From Echinarachnius parma (taxonomy: Eukaryota > Echinodermata > Echinoidea > Clypeasteroida > Echinarachniidae): a stretch of 64,000 nucleotides of DNA. The stretch is taken from assembly GCA_037951105.1 (NCBI GenBank), contig JBAMJV010008298.1:1-64000 (forward strand), written 5' to 3'. Below are positions 1 through 13,290 of this stretch, one piece after another. Every line of letters starts with the position of its first letter. Positions within the stretch are counted from its first letter, which is position 1. A model generated the notes under the pieces. The model saw only the letters and a program-made list of their open reading frames with translations. It was not told where the DNA came from and did not search any database. A program made the translations under genes and the position numbers.

Positions 1-3000
1 ATTAGGAAGATGTCAAAATCGAGTATCATAAAAACATAAATACATTACTCAATACTATTGCATAAGGGGAATTCAGTTCGTTTCGTGACCTGCAAGTATT
101 GTTTCTATCAAATTTCGTGAAGCTAAAAAGATTAAAGCCTTTGGAATTTGGCTCTTCCTGATAACCATTTCTAGTCACAGCCCTATTAATGAAACTGTTT
201 ATGTATCCAAGTTACATTCAATACAAAGGAACCTACTTGCATGCATAAACAACTCGGGCAGTTAATTTGTTTTATTCAAAACGCTCAAATGAATCAAACA
301 AAAACTGTCCGGACCGTCAGACGCATGATTAATATCAGATGGCGCTCTTTAAACACATTACCGGTACTCGGTACCGAAGTATAGTGGCGTCACATTCGTT
401 GTACAGAACCTAGCAATGGTTCCAATCAAATTGTTTTTTTTTATCGGGCTTTTCGTATAGTGGGTTGGAGCTGGACGATTGCCTCCTTAGCAACCGTTAT
501 GTAACAAATGTTTTACTTGCCTGACACTTTCTAAAACCAAGTAACTCATGAGGATGAGTTACTCTGTTACGTACCTCATTAACCCTTTGGAGGTTTCAGG
601 GGATTCAAGCACGTGTAAACATACTTACTAGTCCAATTAAAGTGGCCCAGCAAGCCAAATAAGTTAACCTCGTGGTCAATATTCCATTCTGGGTTGGTAT
701 GAAAAATAACTACAACTAGAAGGCCGACAAAGTCAGCATACCCACGCCTCCCATTAGCCCTGTTCTACCCCTTCGTCGGCCTCAACCCTGTTTTGCTTAC
801 CGCAGGCTAACCAGCGCGTTTTAGGCACGATTTGGTGAAAATGCCTAGGCCAGGGTGTAGGCCGCTTGCTTGCGGCGCGGCAGCCCCATGGCGAGGCAGT
901 GTACAAAATTATTGACAAATATATCGTAAAAACACCTGAATCATCCAAAAATGTAAGTTTCCAAAGTGCACCCTACTTCCGATTGCTCGAAAATTTGAGA
1001 TTTCAACAAAGTTCACTGCGAAAATGCGGCAAAAAATGACTTACGGAGGTTGAAATTGGTCGAGTTTCTCGATTCAAAACACGAACCGGATCTATAATCA
1101 TCGCAAGCATCTCTTGTGTATACTTCACATGCATATTACGTGGTTCAATCAGCTGTTTGACCGCATTACATTTGGAAAAATAGTATATCCCTCCACCCTT
1201 GCAATAGCGAAGTTGCATTGCCCACAGCCAAACATCGCGCAAACTACGTGTACAAAAATATGGCCCATGCGCGCACGCCATGTAACGCCGAATGACGATG
1301 CCTAATTAAATACATACTCAAACTTCAAGGTTCCACAGAATTTGCAGGGGTCAACCAATCATCACCAAAATCTAATCGATTCTTCCATGTCACTATCCAA
1401 ACATTCCCTGAAAATTTGGTGCAAATCCGTTCACCCGTTCTCTAGTTATCTTGTACACAAACAAACAAACAAAAAAACAAACAAACAAACAAACAAACAA
1501 ACAAACAAACAAACATACGGAACCCTTTACATAACCCCCTGCCGATTTCATCGGCGTGGGTAATTACAAAACATTACATGTTCCCACCAGTTAAAAAGCC
1601 TTCCATGACATGCGATTGCAGGGGTGTGGGTAAACGATAATGGTAGGCAAACTTCCGCCAGTAATGACGTCACGCGCCTTTTGTATAATGCAGACAGCGT
1701 TTGTGAAATTGTGTAGGGGGCGTCCCAGTGGGGATTCGGAGTTAGATTTTCTTTTAAATGCATTTTCCAAGAACAATTATTATCATTATTTGGATTATCC
1801 GTGAAAAAATAACAAAAGTACCACTGAAAGTCAAATTTCGTGCCCGTTTCGATGTCGAAACCACTTTTAAATCACTTTGGGCGCTAATTTACATCCAGGA
1901 CAGGTTTGGAGAATTAATTTATAGATTTTTTTCTGACGTCATACCTACATGTCTCTTAGCCAGTGAGGAGCCGCATTTTATCGACTTATGACGTCATTTA
2001 GTGGTTTCTAAGATTATGAAATGCCCTTATCATTGTCTTCATAATGCGACTATTGAATTTTGTTGTCTTATCGCTTTTTAATTACTGAATGCGAATAACA
2101 GTAATACCGCGGAATATTCATTGCTTTGTAGTTGAGATTCACCTTATTAGCATCGACTATCGATGGAGTTTTTTCTTTATGAGTATACGACTCAAAGATC
2201 ATTAAAACTTAAGAGATTCTATTCCTCACGATTATTTTAACTATATTTTTTCTCGATGCGTATCAAAACCTGAAATTTCTCCCACCCTTTATAGCTGAAG
2301 ACCCCGTTGTCGAGGTTTTGTTATAATCCCTTTCCAATGCTTCATTTGTTTATACAAGCGTTTTATGCAATACCGTTACCATGTTACAATGTTATTTTAT
2401 ACACCGGAATGCATAATTATATGTAATCATACCTATGTGTCATTACAGGGCAAATAATGTTAAATGAACACAAATCAAACAAGAACATAAAAATTATTAT
2501 GCGTCCTTTTTTGGTATTAACAAAAGTTCAATGAACCGCATTTGACTAAATCATTCCTTTGATCAGAAGCGGTCGACTCACCCGACGGATTAAAATCATT
2601 ACTATTAAACATGATCATAATCGCTCCACAGTACTTTGAAAGATTTAATTATTTTTACGACAGGACAAAAAAGTGCCGCGCATCTATGGATGTGTTAAAT
2701 AGTCATAATGGTGTGACGTTCGTGTATTCAATTCAATTTGAGGTAATAATGTAAATCATACGAATCATGTCATGTGAGTACAATGTGACATACCAAATTA
2801 AGTACAACAACTAAACCACTAGAAATGTGGAAGATTTTGAAATATAAAGCAAAACAGTCATATTTGATAGATTCCATTACCCTTTTTACACGATTCTTAC
2901 ATTTTCATTTCCCTTTCCTCTTTGTTTTTAGTTTAATATTAGTAATCTTCTAGACAAGTTTTATTAAAAATTTGACTACAAACGAACAGGAGCAACAATA

Positions 3001-5290
3001 CGATTCATACAATATTTTCTAATTACTAGCAGTTACAATAATAATAACAGTTATCATTATTATCACTTCGGTGAAAATAGGGTTTCAAATTATGCTGTTT
3101 TGTACGGAAAGAGAACATTGAACGTAGTGAGACAATTAGGTAATTCATCTTTCACAAAAGCATGATTATTAAATAAAGAATACAGACAAAACAGAGTGAA
3201 GACCATATATGGCTATTCAACTTTCACTTTGAAATAAACTCTTTGAAGGAACATCTTTTAGTTTTGTTTTATAGTAAATTGAAACTAAAAGGTTGCAAAA
3301 CCCTGGTGTATGTTATGCGATTTAATGGAAACAAGATGACAGGTTGACAAATCAATTATGAAAAAAATAGGGGAAAAGGAAACGAGAAAAGGTATAATCA
3401 TTCCATTTTGCACGGAAAAAAAATCACACAGAGAAAAGGTCTAATGGACTGTAAAAACAGAATTAAATCATTTCCCTCCCGATTCTTGAGTCCAACCTTT
3501 TTTTGTTGCATCTACATTATATCGTGACTGTCATCATCAAAGATGCAGCCAGCTTTTTATCGTAAATATAAGACACTCTTCAGATGAACATGTATATATT
3601 GTGTTGATCCCCTGAGATATCCCTGAGATATACCTGAGCGGGCGAGCAGACCTTTGCGTCAAAGCGTGTGTGACAGTTACTACCACAACGAGAAAGCGAA
3701 ACGGGATGATCCGGTCAATTTATCGTTCATAAAAAAAGAAAAATGTCCTGACAACTGTCCCCCGCCCATCAGCTCAGCACTTGGGAGTTCATTCAATTCA
3801 AAAGCTTCGAGGGGCGCCGCCCCCTGGACACCAAACGATATGGCTCTCGCTTTGGCGCTCCCAGGTTGTACCCCTCCCCCACCCCCTCCCCCCCCCCCCC
3901 CTCCCTGGCATAATTTCCCTGGCTACGCCACTGCTTGTCGAAGGCTTATTATAGTGCGGTCAAAAACCTATGTCGTCATTTCGATATTATTGATTGTATA
4001 TGACGTCCCCCACTCTGAACATAATAAAAGCGACTCGACAGTGCACCACCTCAAAATGGGAAATATAATGTTCCTTCACTCTGATCTGCAAGTAAATGGA
4101 CTACCTGTCCTATAATAGAAATAGAAAATCATTCATGACTTTCGAACACACCGAGGAGAATATAATTATGCTTTCATATATTTTAAAATAGATTTTGAAA
4201 GTGCGAATAGCCTTGATTACCCCTAAAACCTATATGTGTGCCAATGAAAACAATAATGAAAAAACGTATGAACGAAAGGGCATGCAGGCCACTGATCAAC
4301 AAGTTACTAAATTGTATATTAAAATAATTAGTACTCAAGATAAAATTTACACTGAGTTTGCTATCCGCAAGACACCTTTTTTAAATAAATAATTTCAGTC
4401 ATTTTCGATCTCCTCGAGCTGTTCTGTTTTTTGTTTAAACAATAAGACGATCCTTATTTAAAGATGCGTCAAGGCGGGTTGCATTTTGAACTATATAAGT
4501 ATTGGCTATATAGTTTGTGCGTACTGCATAACACTGATCCAGTGTACATTACGCACCGTGCGCAAGGCGTTCGCAATTTGGCACCACGAATCCGAACTAG
4601 CGTGAAATTCATAGTGGACATAGTGGTACAAGTTTGTATATCATTATCAGAAAATTGCAAATAAACCATCCAAAAAATTGATTCGCAAATGAAACAAAAT
4701 GCAAAGTACAATAATAAATCGTGCCTGCATCTTCTAAAAAGACAGTCTCCCTAAAACTTACTTTGAGTATAATATCAACAGTGTCAAAATGTCAAAGTTC
4801 TCTCACATTCTTGTCACCTTTTGACAGGAATTCATCAAAGTTAACATAATTATTATTTTTGTTAAGAGGGTTAACTTCCGGTTTTTACAGTAGAATGTTT
4901 ATCTACTGCCAGTATGACGTCACAATCATGCAGATTAATTGCGCTTAATGACCAAGACAATTTATCAACGAGGGATTGATATTGCTTAATATGGGGCACC
5001 ATTGTGGCGTCTACAGTATAATTATGCGGGCAATGTTTTGATAATCATTATTTTACGGAACGATTTTCAGCCTCAAATGCGTTCCCCCCGCATGAATCGA
5101 TGTAGAATGTAGTGTATTGGTGGTAACAATGAAATGTATCGATTAACACAGTATATGCTACGCTCGCCCACACGTTGGTATAATACGTCTCATCGACATT
5201 TTCATTTTTAATTTGACATTAAAGCCGTGGTATAAGTAATATACGGCCTAGAAAAGCGGATGGAGGTGGGCTATTAATATTCATTCATGT
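1..5290. other. Non-genic AT-rich region
   Basis: I see no coding region that I can support here. The open frames are short, lack recognisable domains, and their codon content looks like random AT-rich DNA. There is a small perfect hairpin at 541-562 (9-bp arms, GAGG loop), an RTE-like repeat tail at 1325-1545, and a poly-C run near 3880-3902. That run is followed by GGCTACGCCACTG (about 3920-3932), which looks like the end of a decayed hAT MITE whose other end I could not find. Confidence 0.6.
1325..1545 (+). repeat. RTE-like LINE 3' end with (AAAC)n tail
   Basis: The stretch containing TTTGGTGCAAATCCGTTCAC followed by TTCTAGTTATCTTGTACAC and then about 50 bp of (AAAC)n has the look of the 3' terminus of RTE-type LINEs, which commonly end with an 'ATCCGTTC' phrase and a short tandem tail. 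No coding part remains. The class is recalled from general knowledge of such ends and not tested; it could be another retroposon. Confidence 0.35.
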
Positions 5291-5399
5291 AATTTACAAA
5301 TGAACAGACCTTTGGCGGCAAGTTACCGCGAGGGCATGAGCCTTTGGAATGATAATAATGATGATCATCATTTAACACACTTCTTTGAGACAACGGTTA

Positions 5400-6236
5400 A
5401 ACAACAACAACAACAAATCAGCATCAGCAACTACAACGACAGCATCAGCACAACAACGGCAGCAGCAACAGCAACGACATCAACATCAGCAACAGCAACA
5501 TCATCAACAAGTCTAGAGTAACACTACCAACATCATCAGCAACAACATCAGCATCAGCAACGACACCAGCATCATCAGCAACAACAACAACAACAATTAC
5601 ATAATTATCAGCATCAGCAACAACGACAGCAGCAACGACATCAACATCAGCAGCAGCAAAGGCACAGCAACAACACCAGCATCAGCAGCAGCAACAACAC
5701 AACAACAACAACAACAAATCATCATCAGCAACAAAAACGTGAGCAGCAGCAACAGCAACATCATCAACAAGTCTAGAGTAATATTACCAACATCATCAGC
5801 AACAACATCAGCATCAGCAACAACACCAGCATCATCAGCAACAACAACAATAACAATTACATAATTATCAGCATCAGCACAACAACGACAGCAGCAGCAA
5901 CAGCAACGACATCAACATCAGCAACAGTAACATTACCAACATCAGCAGCAGCAAAGGCACAGCAACAACACCAGCAGCAGCACCAACAACAACAACAACA
6001 AATCAGCACCAACAACAACAACAACAACAAATCAGCATCAGCAACAAAAACGTGATCAGCAGCAACAGCAATGACATCAACCTCAGCAACATCAACATCA
6101 TCAACAAGAGTAACATTACCAACATCATCAGCAACAACATCAGCATCAGCAACAACAACACCAGCATCAGCATCAATACCAACGACTGTATCAGCAGCAG
6201 CAGCAACAGCAACACCAACGTCAGAACAGCAGCATA
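5400..6236 (+). repeat. CAN trinucleotide region with higher-order repeats
   Basis: Roughly 830 bp are made almost only of CAA, CAG, CAT, CAC and CGA triplets on this strand. On top of the triplets lies a longer period: the phrase ATCATCAACAAG(TCTA)GAGTAA recurs near 5500, 5763 and 6098, each time followed by similar text, so larger units were duplicated. Stops interrupt all long frames, so I read it as a microsatellite block and not as a polyglutamine exon. Confidence 0.8.
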
Positions 6237-6397
6237 ATTATAACACTAGAACACGTATAATAGTTCTATGTATCCACGTGTAGCTTGTCGTTTTTGTTTT
6301 TATTCTGTTTATTCTGTCAGAAGTGCTTTGTCTGCATTTGAGGTATGTTATCTACCGTAGATGTGAACATAATTGTTAAATAAAGTTGACACTAACA

Positions 6398-6463
6398 AGC
6401 ACACACACGCACACGCACGCACACACACACGCACACAAGTACACATAAACACATACACGCGCG

Positions 6464-6500
<37 letters not shown>

Positions 6501-6705
6501 ACACACGCACACACATACACAATACTCACAAACACACATCCACACACATTAACACACACACATACGCTCATATACACACATACACACGCACACACATCAC
6601 ATATATACACACAAACACACATCGGCACACACATGCACGCTCAGATACATACATACACGTGCACGCGCACAAGACATACACAGACACACACGTACACAAA
6701 AACAC
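6398..6705 (+). repeat. Imperfect (CA)n / (GCAC)n microsatellite
   Basis: About 300 bp of CA repeats interrupted by G, T and A (ACGCAC, ATACAC). The Cys/Val-rich reading on the other strand is a by-product of the repeat. Confidence 0.9.
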
Positions 6706-7196
6706 GTGTACGTTTTTTCACAAATTTGATAGGATTGGACAGGATAAAATTAAATATAATTTATATGGTTAATACAAAACAAATATGTAACCATTGACAA
6801 GAATGGATTTTTAAATGTCTTGCCATTTATAGCAGTTATGTTAATTCGTACAGTATTATTATCATTATATCATTATTATAATAAAGAAATTGATTTTATG
6901 CGTAAACTATCGGAGAAAATATGTCGTAATACATTTGCACTGAAAAGTGGAGAGGAGTCAGTTGCATTTTTTTAGATATGGCAAAATAAGTTCAAGTTGA
7001 CACTAATATGATCACATTTTATCATCATCGATTATAATTATTTCTTTTGTTTCCGTCCTGGATGTAATATCATAGTTTTGTTCCCCCCCCCCCCCCAAAA
7101 AAAAAAGGAAGTAAAGTTCAAAATTGTTACGAGCGATATATTGTGCGCCATGGCATTTCCAGTCAACAAGTCATGCTAATTGCTCTGACTAACTCA

Positions 7197-7479
7197 CAGT
7201 AATGTAGCTAGGAAATGTTCATGGGGGGGGGGGGGGGGGGGGGGCTTGATGGATTAACATCATCATTTTATACCTCATGAATTATCTATTTTGGCCAGAA
7301 ATGATCTTTGCCTAAAATGATAACATTTGTATCTTAAAAATACATGTTTTTTTATTTGTCAATATTATGTTGTCCATTATTACCTGGAAGCATGATATTT
7401 TCAGTGGAGCACATACAATTTGTTTGTGGTGGGAGCATGGGGCACGAGCACCCCTAGGCCCCCGTAATCTACGCCCCTG
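7197..7479. mobile_element. hAT-type MITE with poly-G core
   Basis: The left end CAGTAATGTAGCTAGG and the right end CTACGCCCCTG are imperfect inverted copies of the CAGTGGCGTAGC terminus that recurs in this window. The flanking 8-mers CTAACTCA (7189-7196) and CTTACTCG (7480-7487) match at 6 of 8 positions, as expected of an aged 8-bp hAT target duplication. Inside is a run of about 19 G (7226-7244). No transposase is present, so it is non-autonomous. Confidence 0.6.
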
Positions 7480-7487
7480 CTTACTCG

Positions 7488-9900
7488 TGTTTATGAACGG
7501 TTTGCACTCCCCCTTTTCGCTGGACGCGCCAATTATGCAGTGAGATATTATCACCTACACGCATTAATGCATAACATCCCAAGACACTCAGATGAGTCCG
7601 ATATCATCTCACCCAAACTCATGAACTTGTGCATGATTGGGGCGATTCTGGGGGCGGCATAGAAGATTTGCGGCAGAAGGTGCGAGTAATTGAATACTCT
7701 CGTTACTATTTGCTTATTGGATTTGCGACAGGTTCCCTGAAGGTGCCTTGTAATATTCCTCTTTATACATTAGTTTGTCCCTCATCGGACAACGACATGT
7801 CGGAGTGGTGAGTGAAAGGACCTAGCGGTTGTGACCATTATTAGAGCTGACAACTCTATGGGTGTGACAGCGCAAATGGGCATGTATTATGTAAATCTTG
7901 AAGCCACTTTTCATTAATTTATTCTTTCACTCGTTCGTTCGTTCGTTCGTTCGTTCGTTCATTATTTATGCTCATGAAATAAAAGTCATCTACATTTCGT
8001 TAGCTTCTTTGTTCCATCCGTTTCAGGGCTACCCTTTCTGCCATTATACCAGGCTTTACCTGTTTATTCATCGACCAAGGTTAAGTCTTTCCACCCTTCA
8101 TATTCAAACGATGTCCATTGCACATTGGCCGAGTCCCTTAAAGGATTATAGTCGAACATTTTACAGAACTACAGAGTGAACCGATGTCATTATTTTGACT
8201 TTTCGCCAATACCGTGACAGGTGTTTTGTCCGTATTTCTAGTTTATCTGATCATATAATGATCTCTATTTTACTTCGATATATTAGAACGAGAAACAGCC
8301 ATAATGGATTTAGAGTTTATTCCCTCAATTACGATCAATAAATCAATAAATCCCACAACATAATAATGCAAAAGGTTGTATCATATCTCAATCCTCGAGA
8401 ATCTGGGGGCGGCTATTTGTATTTATTAACCTTCTGCACGAGTGCCAAGTTAAAGGTATGGTGACAAGAAAACTGCCTCAAAATTGTGTTTTACTGTATC
8501 TAAGGTAGATTTTCATGAAGATTACTAATAAAAACATATTTTCCACGTGGAAAAACCCGGTAAAATAAAAAAAAATCAACTTGAAAATTCACTTTCGGAA
8601 CCCCCGTAAAAAAACTGAGTCCGGGCGAACAAAAAATTACGTCATCTTTGTGACGTCACATGCAGGCAATCGCAGTTTAGCTCGGTCATAGACGTACACG
8701 CTGTGTGCAATACTCACGTTGACAGAGAGATATTATTTCCATTTGTTTCAATATTTGCCAACATTTGTTTAAGTTTATATCATGGACGATATACACTCAG
8801 AGGTGTAGCTGCATCCTGATACAATTCATTTTTTAGCAATTCTTAGGCATTTTCAGTTAAGCCTCAATTTATAAGCAAAAACGAGTTTGTTTTTCTAGCA
8901 AGTCATAGGCTCTGCGTGTAAATCATGCACGTTCCTGCACGTTGCGGTCTGCTTGTGATGTCATGATCCGGGTTGCACGTGCGCACATTCCCGCTCTGCT
9001 ATAAATAACTTTTTTAGGAGCATGGAACGCCGATGCGAAATAAAGCAAAAAAGTTGCATGAAATTTACCTTTTTTGCCCAACTAAAGGATTTCTTTGAAA
9101 AAAAGAGTGTGGTATATCAATAAAGGCACATATTAAAAGCTATAAACCTGAATCAAAGCCGGGATTTTCCCCCTCCTTTAAATGGCAAGAATCAAGGATA
9201 CCCTTGACCCATTTTGTTTTGTCAAGTTTACATAAATAACTTAAAGGGATTTACAGTTCTGGTTTAGAGGGCGCTCCAACAAATAATCAGTTTGAGAGGT
9301 AGAGGATAATTGAGTTTACTATATGAACTCAAAATTTAAAAAAACCGTTTGTTTGATATTCGTTTAGGAACAGTTGAAATTTTATAAATATATCCGAATG
9401 GAATAATTGTTGCACCCACATTTGTTCGATAATTTAATAAGAAAATGTTAATTAAACCTTCTATTTGATTGAAAATATACCAAAGAGAATCTTTCAATTG
9501 TGTTTGAGAATCTTTCAATTGCTCTATCGAATCATTATTCTGACAAAAACTCACATTCAAAATGTTATGATAAAAAAAGGTTGAAACAATCAGGTGTATG
9601 AAGGGCGTGTAAAGTGGGAGCACACGTTTGAATTTTGAAGAAGAAAAAAAGAGACTCTATTATTTTGAAACAGATTTTAAACACGTCAGTATTGTGGATC
9701 ATCATATTCATCATCCCTGCCCTTAGTTGAATAATGACATTCCACGGTCATTTCTATCTTATTACAACGATTAATAAGTCATCATATAAAATGGCCTTTC
9801 GTGTGACCATCATGCACGTCTCGTGAGATGTATATAAATACCCGCGGGGTGCAAAAAAAGGTTGAAGACTCGTCAAACTCTCGGCAATCTCAACACACTC
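7488..9900. other. Non-genic region
   Basis: No gene seen. There is a (GTTC)n microsatellite at 7931-7960. From about 8451 (TTAAAGGTATGG) to 9250 (ACTTAAAGGGATT) the sequence sits between two TTAAAGG motifs like those ending the TTAA MITEs elsewhere in the window, so it may be a decayed copy of another such family. No reading frame here has recognisable content. Confidence 0.5.
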
Positions 9901-9909
9901 ATCATCAAA

Positions 9910-10157
9910 CAGTGGCATAGCCATGGGGTGGGGGGGGGGGGGGGGCACGAGGACACATGCCCCCAACATGGGCTCCCAACATAACATGGCTCCTATATTA
10001 TACAGGTCAAGTCGCCAGGAAAGACTCGAAGAAGGCTGATACGGCACCCCCTGTGGCGAAGCAAGGGAGGAGCTAACTCATGGCTCGAGCCATCCCTTTC
10101 AATTTTTTTTTGGGGGGGGGGGGTAGCCCCCTTGCTTAATTCGTGGCTATCCCACTG
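9910..10157. mobile_element. hAT-type MITE
   Basis: The left end CAGTGGCATAGCCATGG pairs with the right end, which reads CAGTGGGATAGCCACGA on the other strand (14 of 17 match). Poly-G runs lie at about 9930-9946 and 10112-10124. The flanking 8-mers do not match well, so the target duplication has decayed or one edge is off by a few bases. Confidence 0.55.
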
Positions 10158-10648
10158 GATACTAACGTCACATCGGTGGAAAGAAGATGATCATGATGAG
10201 AACAAATATAAGGAAAGTTATGGCATTTTATCAAAACAAAGCTTGCGTTTAATTTGAAAGAAATGCAAAAATATAAAGAACATGCCCCGCCCCCTCTTTC
10301 ACCAGTTGCACCACACTGAATAGGCCACTGCCGCCCATGCCTACGCGCGTCAAGGGATTTAAAGGGATAAATAAATCAAAGCATGGATGGCTGAACTAAA
10401 GAAATAATTGATAAATTCTTTAAATAAGTAAGAAACGAATAGATAGATAGGAAGATGAATTCGTGGATGGATGAATCGGGGAAAACTCACAAATAAGTAA
10501 TTTTTCCCATACCAATTATAAAATACCAATATCGTTTTTAAAAACACATATTCTTCATTGTAAGTGCTATGTCAATTCTTGTTTTAACTTATTTTGATTA
10601 TTATGCTCCAATTCATATTGTTTGTAAACAAAACAAAACAAAACATAA

Positions 10649-10963
10649 AGAATCACTGAGCATAAGAGGGACGTCAGGCTCCGCCGAACTGACAGCTCAG
10701 CCGTAGCCGAACATGCTTGGGATAACCAGCATCAGCTAGACTGGGACGGGGTTCAGTGCCTTTCCTAAGAACGACATTGGTACACACGGAGGGTAAAAGA
10801 AGCTATCAATATCCGCCTCAATCCCAATAATTTCAACAGAGACAACGGGATCGATATCCCCGAATTTTGGATGCGTACGATACGCCGCCATGACACTCCC
10901 CGACTAGCCGGCCCGCACCGGTTGATTCCAACCAGTAGGCGAGCCAAGCCAGCGGCCCGCTGA
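10649..10963 (+). pseudogene. Penelope-like element relic, GIY-YIG C-terminal part
   Basis: A 105-codon frame with one internal stop (TAA at 10766-10768) reads RRTDSSAVAEHAWDNQH, then the stop, then RHWYTRRVKEAINIRL and later NRDNGIDIPEFW before TGA at 10961. The combination 'SAVAEHA..H.LDWD', '(W)Y.RRVKEA' and 'NRD.G...P..W' is the usual ending of Penelope-like retroelement proteins, whose C-terminus is a GIY-YIG-type endonuclease. The GIY-YIG motif itself and the reverse transcriptase are missing upstream, so this is a 5'-truncated dead copy. The reverse-strand frame over the same bases is a shadow. Confidence 0.75.
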
Positions 10964-11035
10964 TTGGTTGAGCACGCTATTGTTTCCACACAGCAGGCGA
11001 GCCGAGCCAGCGGCCCGCTGATTGGTTGAGCACCC
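10918..11035. repeat. 58-bp tandem duplication with CCAAT boxes
   Basis: Two GC-rich copies, starting AGGCGAGCC at 10937 and 10995, each contain CCAGCGGCCCGCTGATTGG. The ATTGG (inverted CCAAT) in both copies, and CCAAT in direct form at about 11047 and 11071, make this the most promoter-like stretch of the left half. It overlaps the end of the Penelope-like reading frame, so it most probably belongs to that element's 3' region. Confidence 0.55.
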
Positions 11036-11842
11036 GTGTGCGTCGGCCAATAGGCCTTGTCCGTTTTTGACCAATTAGGAACGTACTCGCGCATGCGAGA
11101 TAGCGCGTTGGAGCCTACCGCAGGGTATAACCCGTTCTACAATGGCAGTGTATGGGAGTCCCAATGTGAGAGCAGGCACCAGACATACATGTAGTAGGAG
11201 TGAGTTTTGTTTATTTTGTATTGTATTATGATTATCTCAGAAGACAAAGGTATACCATGTATTATGTATTTGCACTAACATGCACAAAATAAGCCCACTA
11301 AATGTTTGCACTAATTTGTTTAAGAATTATTTTATTAAGAAGAAGGAAACAAAAAATGCATATTGCGATAATTCAATTAGTAGCTTTAAAATAGTGTTTA
11401 TTTATGAATATATTTGTTTTGTTTGATTTCGCTTTATTATTATACTATTCTAATTACGTGTTGTAAGAGGATTGTTTTGACCATAAGAGGCCCACTTCCA
11501 CATATGTGGCGGGAGTCCCGATGTGAGAGGTGGGCTTTGTTATTGAAATAAGGAAAATTGTTATATTTTTGTATATAAAAGTAATATTCATAATAAGGTA
11601 GGAGAAAAGAAAAAAAAATGAAATATCGCAATATTTTTAGCAGTGCCATAGAAATAATTTGTTGATAATATATAAAAGTGTATAATATTTTTAAAATATG
11701 TGAAGATGAAATCAATAGAAAAGCAATTGTCAACAATAGTCAGATTTGACTGATTGCCACCAAACTAAACAACAACAACAGTGTTGGAGTCATACTTCTA
11801 TGGGTATAACACGCTTGCTTTAATACAGTAGATTGTATCACA

Positions 11843-11874
11843 CCTGACGAAGTGTTGCAGCGGCGCACGAAACG
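11843..11874 (+). other. Possible hammerhead-like core (Penelope-like element)
   Basis: The sequence CTGACGA, an 18-nt possible stem-loop with GTG/CAC and GC pairs, then GAAAC-GTC resembles the two conserved boxes of hammerhead ribozymes (CUGANGA and GAAA). Hammerhead motifs are known from Penelope-like elements, and one such relic lies about 900 bp upstream on the same strand. An extra A at the base of the stem and a very short stem III make activity doubtful. Confidence 0.3.
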
Positions 11875-12164
11875 TCGCTTCTTGACTATACATTGCGAGA
11901 CAAACGAATATCACTAGCGATAATTTTTCCGATACTATATCCCCAATGAGTAATATATTTAGCAAAATTTTTAATTTGTATTAATGAACAAAGCAAAAAA
12001 CATCTTCCCGGCGAAATGGATATCTAATACTTTGCAAAATGTTCTTCATATAATTCATTTTGATTTTTGTTAATAAAATAATGCATAAAAAAATCTGCCT
12101 TTAAAAAAATATGAACATGTAATTTTGACATGCTTTATATTATATAGTCACAATGTAAGCAAAC

Positions 12165-12552
12165 ATTATGTTACTTTGTTGTCATGTGCCTAAATGGCAC
12201 ATTTTTGACAAAATTTGTATTTTTGTGATCTGACATGTCCACTGAGTGATGTGTGAAAATTCCATGGTAAATTAATATCATGTGGCCGAATAATGCAAAG
12301 TAGTATTCGCTAACTCATTGCACTCTGACTTTGTACACAGTTATAATTATCCAGTAGATGCTTATAATCACGAACACAAATTCAATCATACATGATTGTC
12401 TTTATAACGTAAGAGAAATGTGGAAAACCGAAAGCTGTTCCATGCTATAATGGATAATACAAACACAATGAGGAATGTGAGAACAGCTAGAGACTAGAGT
12501 TCCAAGTAAGTTTTGAGGATATGGACAATGTTACTATTAAAATTCCCTTTAA
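12165..12552 (+). mobile_element. TTAA-bounded MITE family 1, copy A (diverged)
   Basis: Contains the family landmarks GTTACTTTGTTGTCATGTGC, a CATGTCCACTGAGTG-like phrase, AACTCATTGCACTC, and the end ATTCCCTTTAA. The right end falls on TTAA (12549-12552); the left end is eroded. Confidence 0.6.
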
Positions 12553-12939
12553 GATATGAAAATAAGTTTGTCAGAAGGAAGCAAACGAACTATACTTTCA
12601 CACGATTAAACATTGAAACTCCCCGAAGCTCTTCCAAGAACAACTTTGCAGACGGCAGAATATCGGCAGTATAACAATGGGAATGGAATTATATGTGAGT
12701 CTATCGTCGCTTTGTCTTGTCGAATGCATAAATAGTTAAATAAATCATAAACCCTTCCAAATAATTGAGAAAAGGCTTTCAGGGAGTTCACCAAGATATT
12801 CCCTTCCAGCAAACTCACACGTTTATCGAAAACAAAATCTGCATTAGCCTATTCTGATACTTGTGTGTATGTACCACAGGTGGGGGTATATACTTTACAT
12901 GGAAAGAGGACATTATTTTCTAACACGGCATGACAATCT

Positions 12940-13290
12940 TTAAAGGGATATAGTTACGTAACTTTGTTGACATGTCCATCTACAAATATTGAAAAGTAAA
13001 TGTGTATTTTTCTTTATCTATCTTTTATCTTTATAGCGAATGGGAAATTCGGAAAAACGAAACCTGTTCCATGCTTCTATTTGTATATACAAAAACAACA
13101 CGGTATGAGAGAACCATTAGAGTTCTAAGCAAGTTCTGTGGATTTTCTCTATCTTTCTTTCATCTTTATATCGAATGGGAAATTCGGAAAAAACGAAACC
13201 TGTTCCATGCGTCTATTGGTATATACAATTTTAAAAAACACGGAATAAGAGAACCATTAGAGTTCTAACTTGTCTAAGCAAGTTCTGTGG
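12940..13290 (+). mobile_element. TTAA-bounded MITE family 1, copy B with internal duplication
   Basis: Starts TTTAAAGGGATATAG and keeps only the two ends of the family. The 3' part (GAATGGGAAATTCGGAAAAA through GAACCATTAGAGTTCTAA) occurs twice in tandem, at about 13037-13133 and 13174-13270. The short reading frame spanning it is this repeat translated twice and not a gene. Confidence 0.6.

Noticed and set aside
3654-4115. 153-codon frame with a proline run
   Set aside because: The proline run is a C homopolymer in a hAT-like relic; the rest has no recognisable domain or splice structure.
5300-5521. Poly-Gln/Thr/Ser frame
   Set aside because: It lies in a triplet repeat with stops soon after; there is no conserved flanking coding sequence.
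13002-13268. 88-codon frame with an internal protein repeat
   Set aside because: The repeat is a tandem duplication inside a TTAA MITE copy, not a protein domain repeat.
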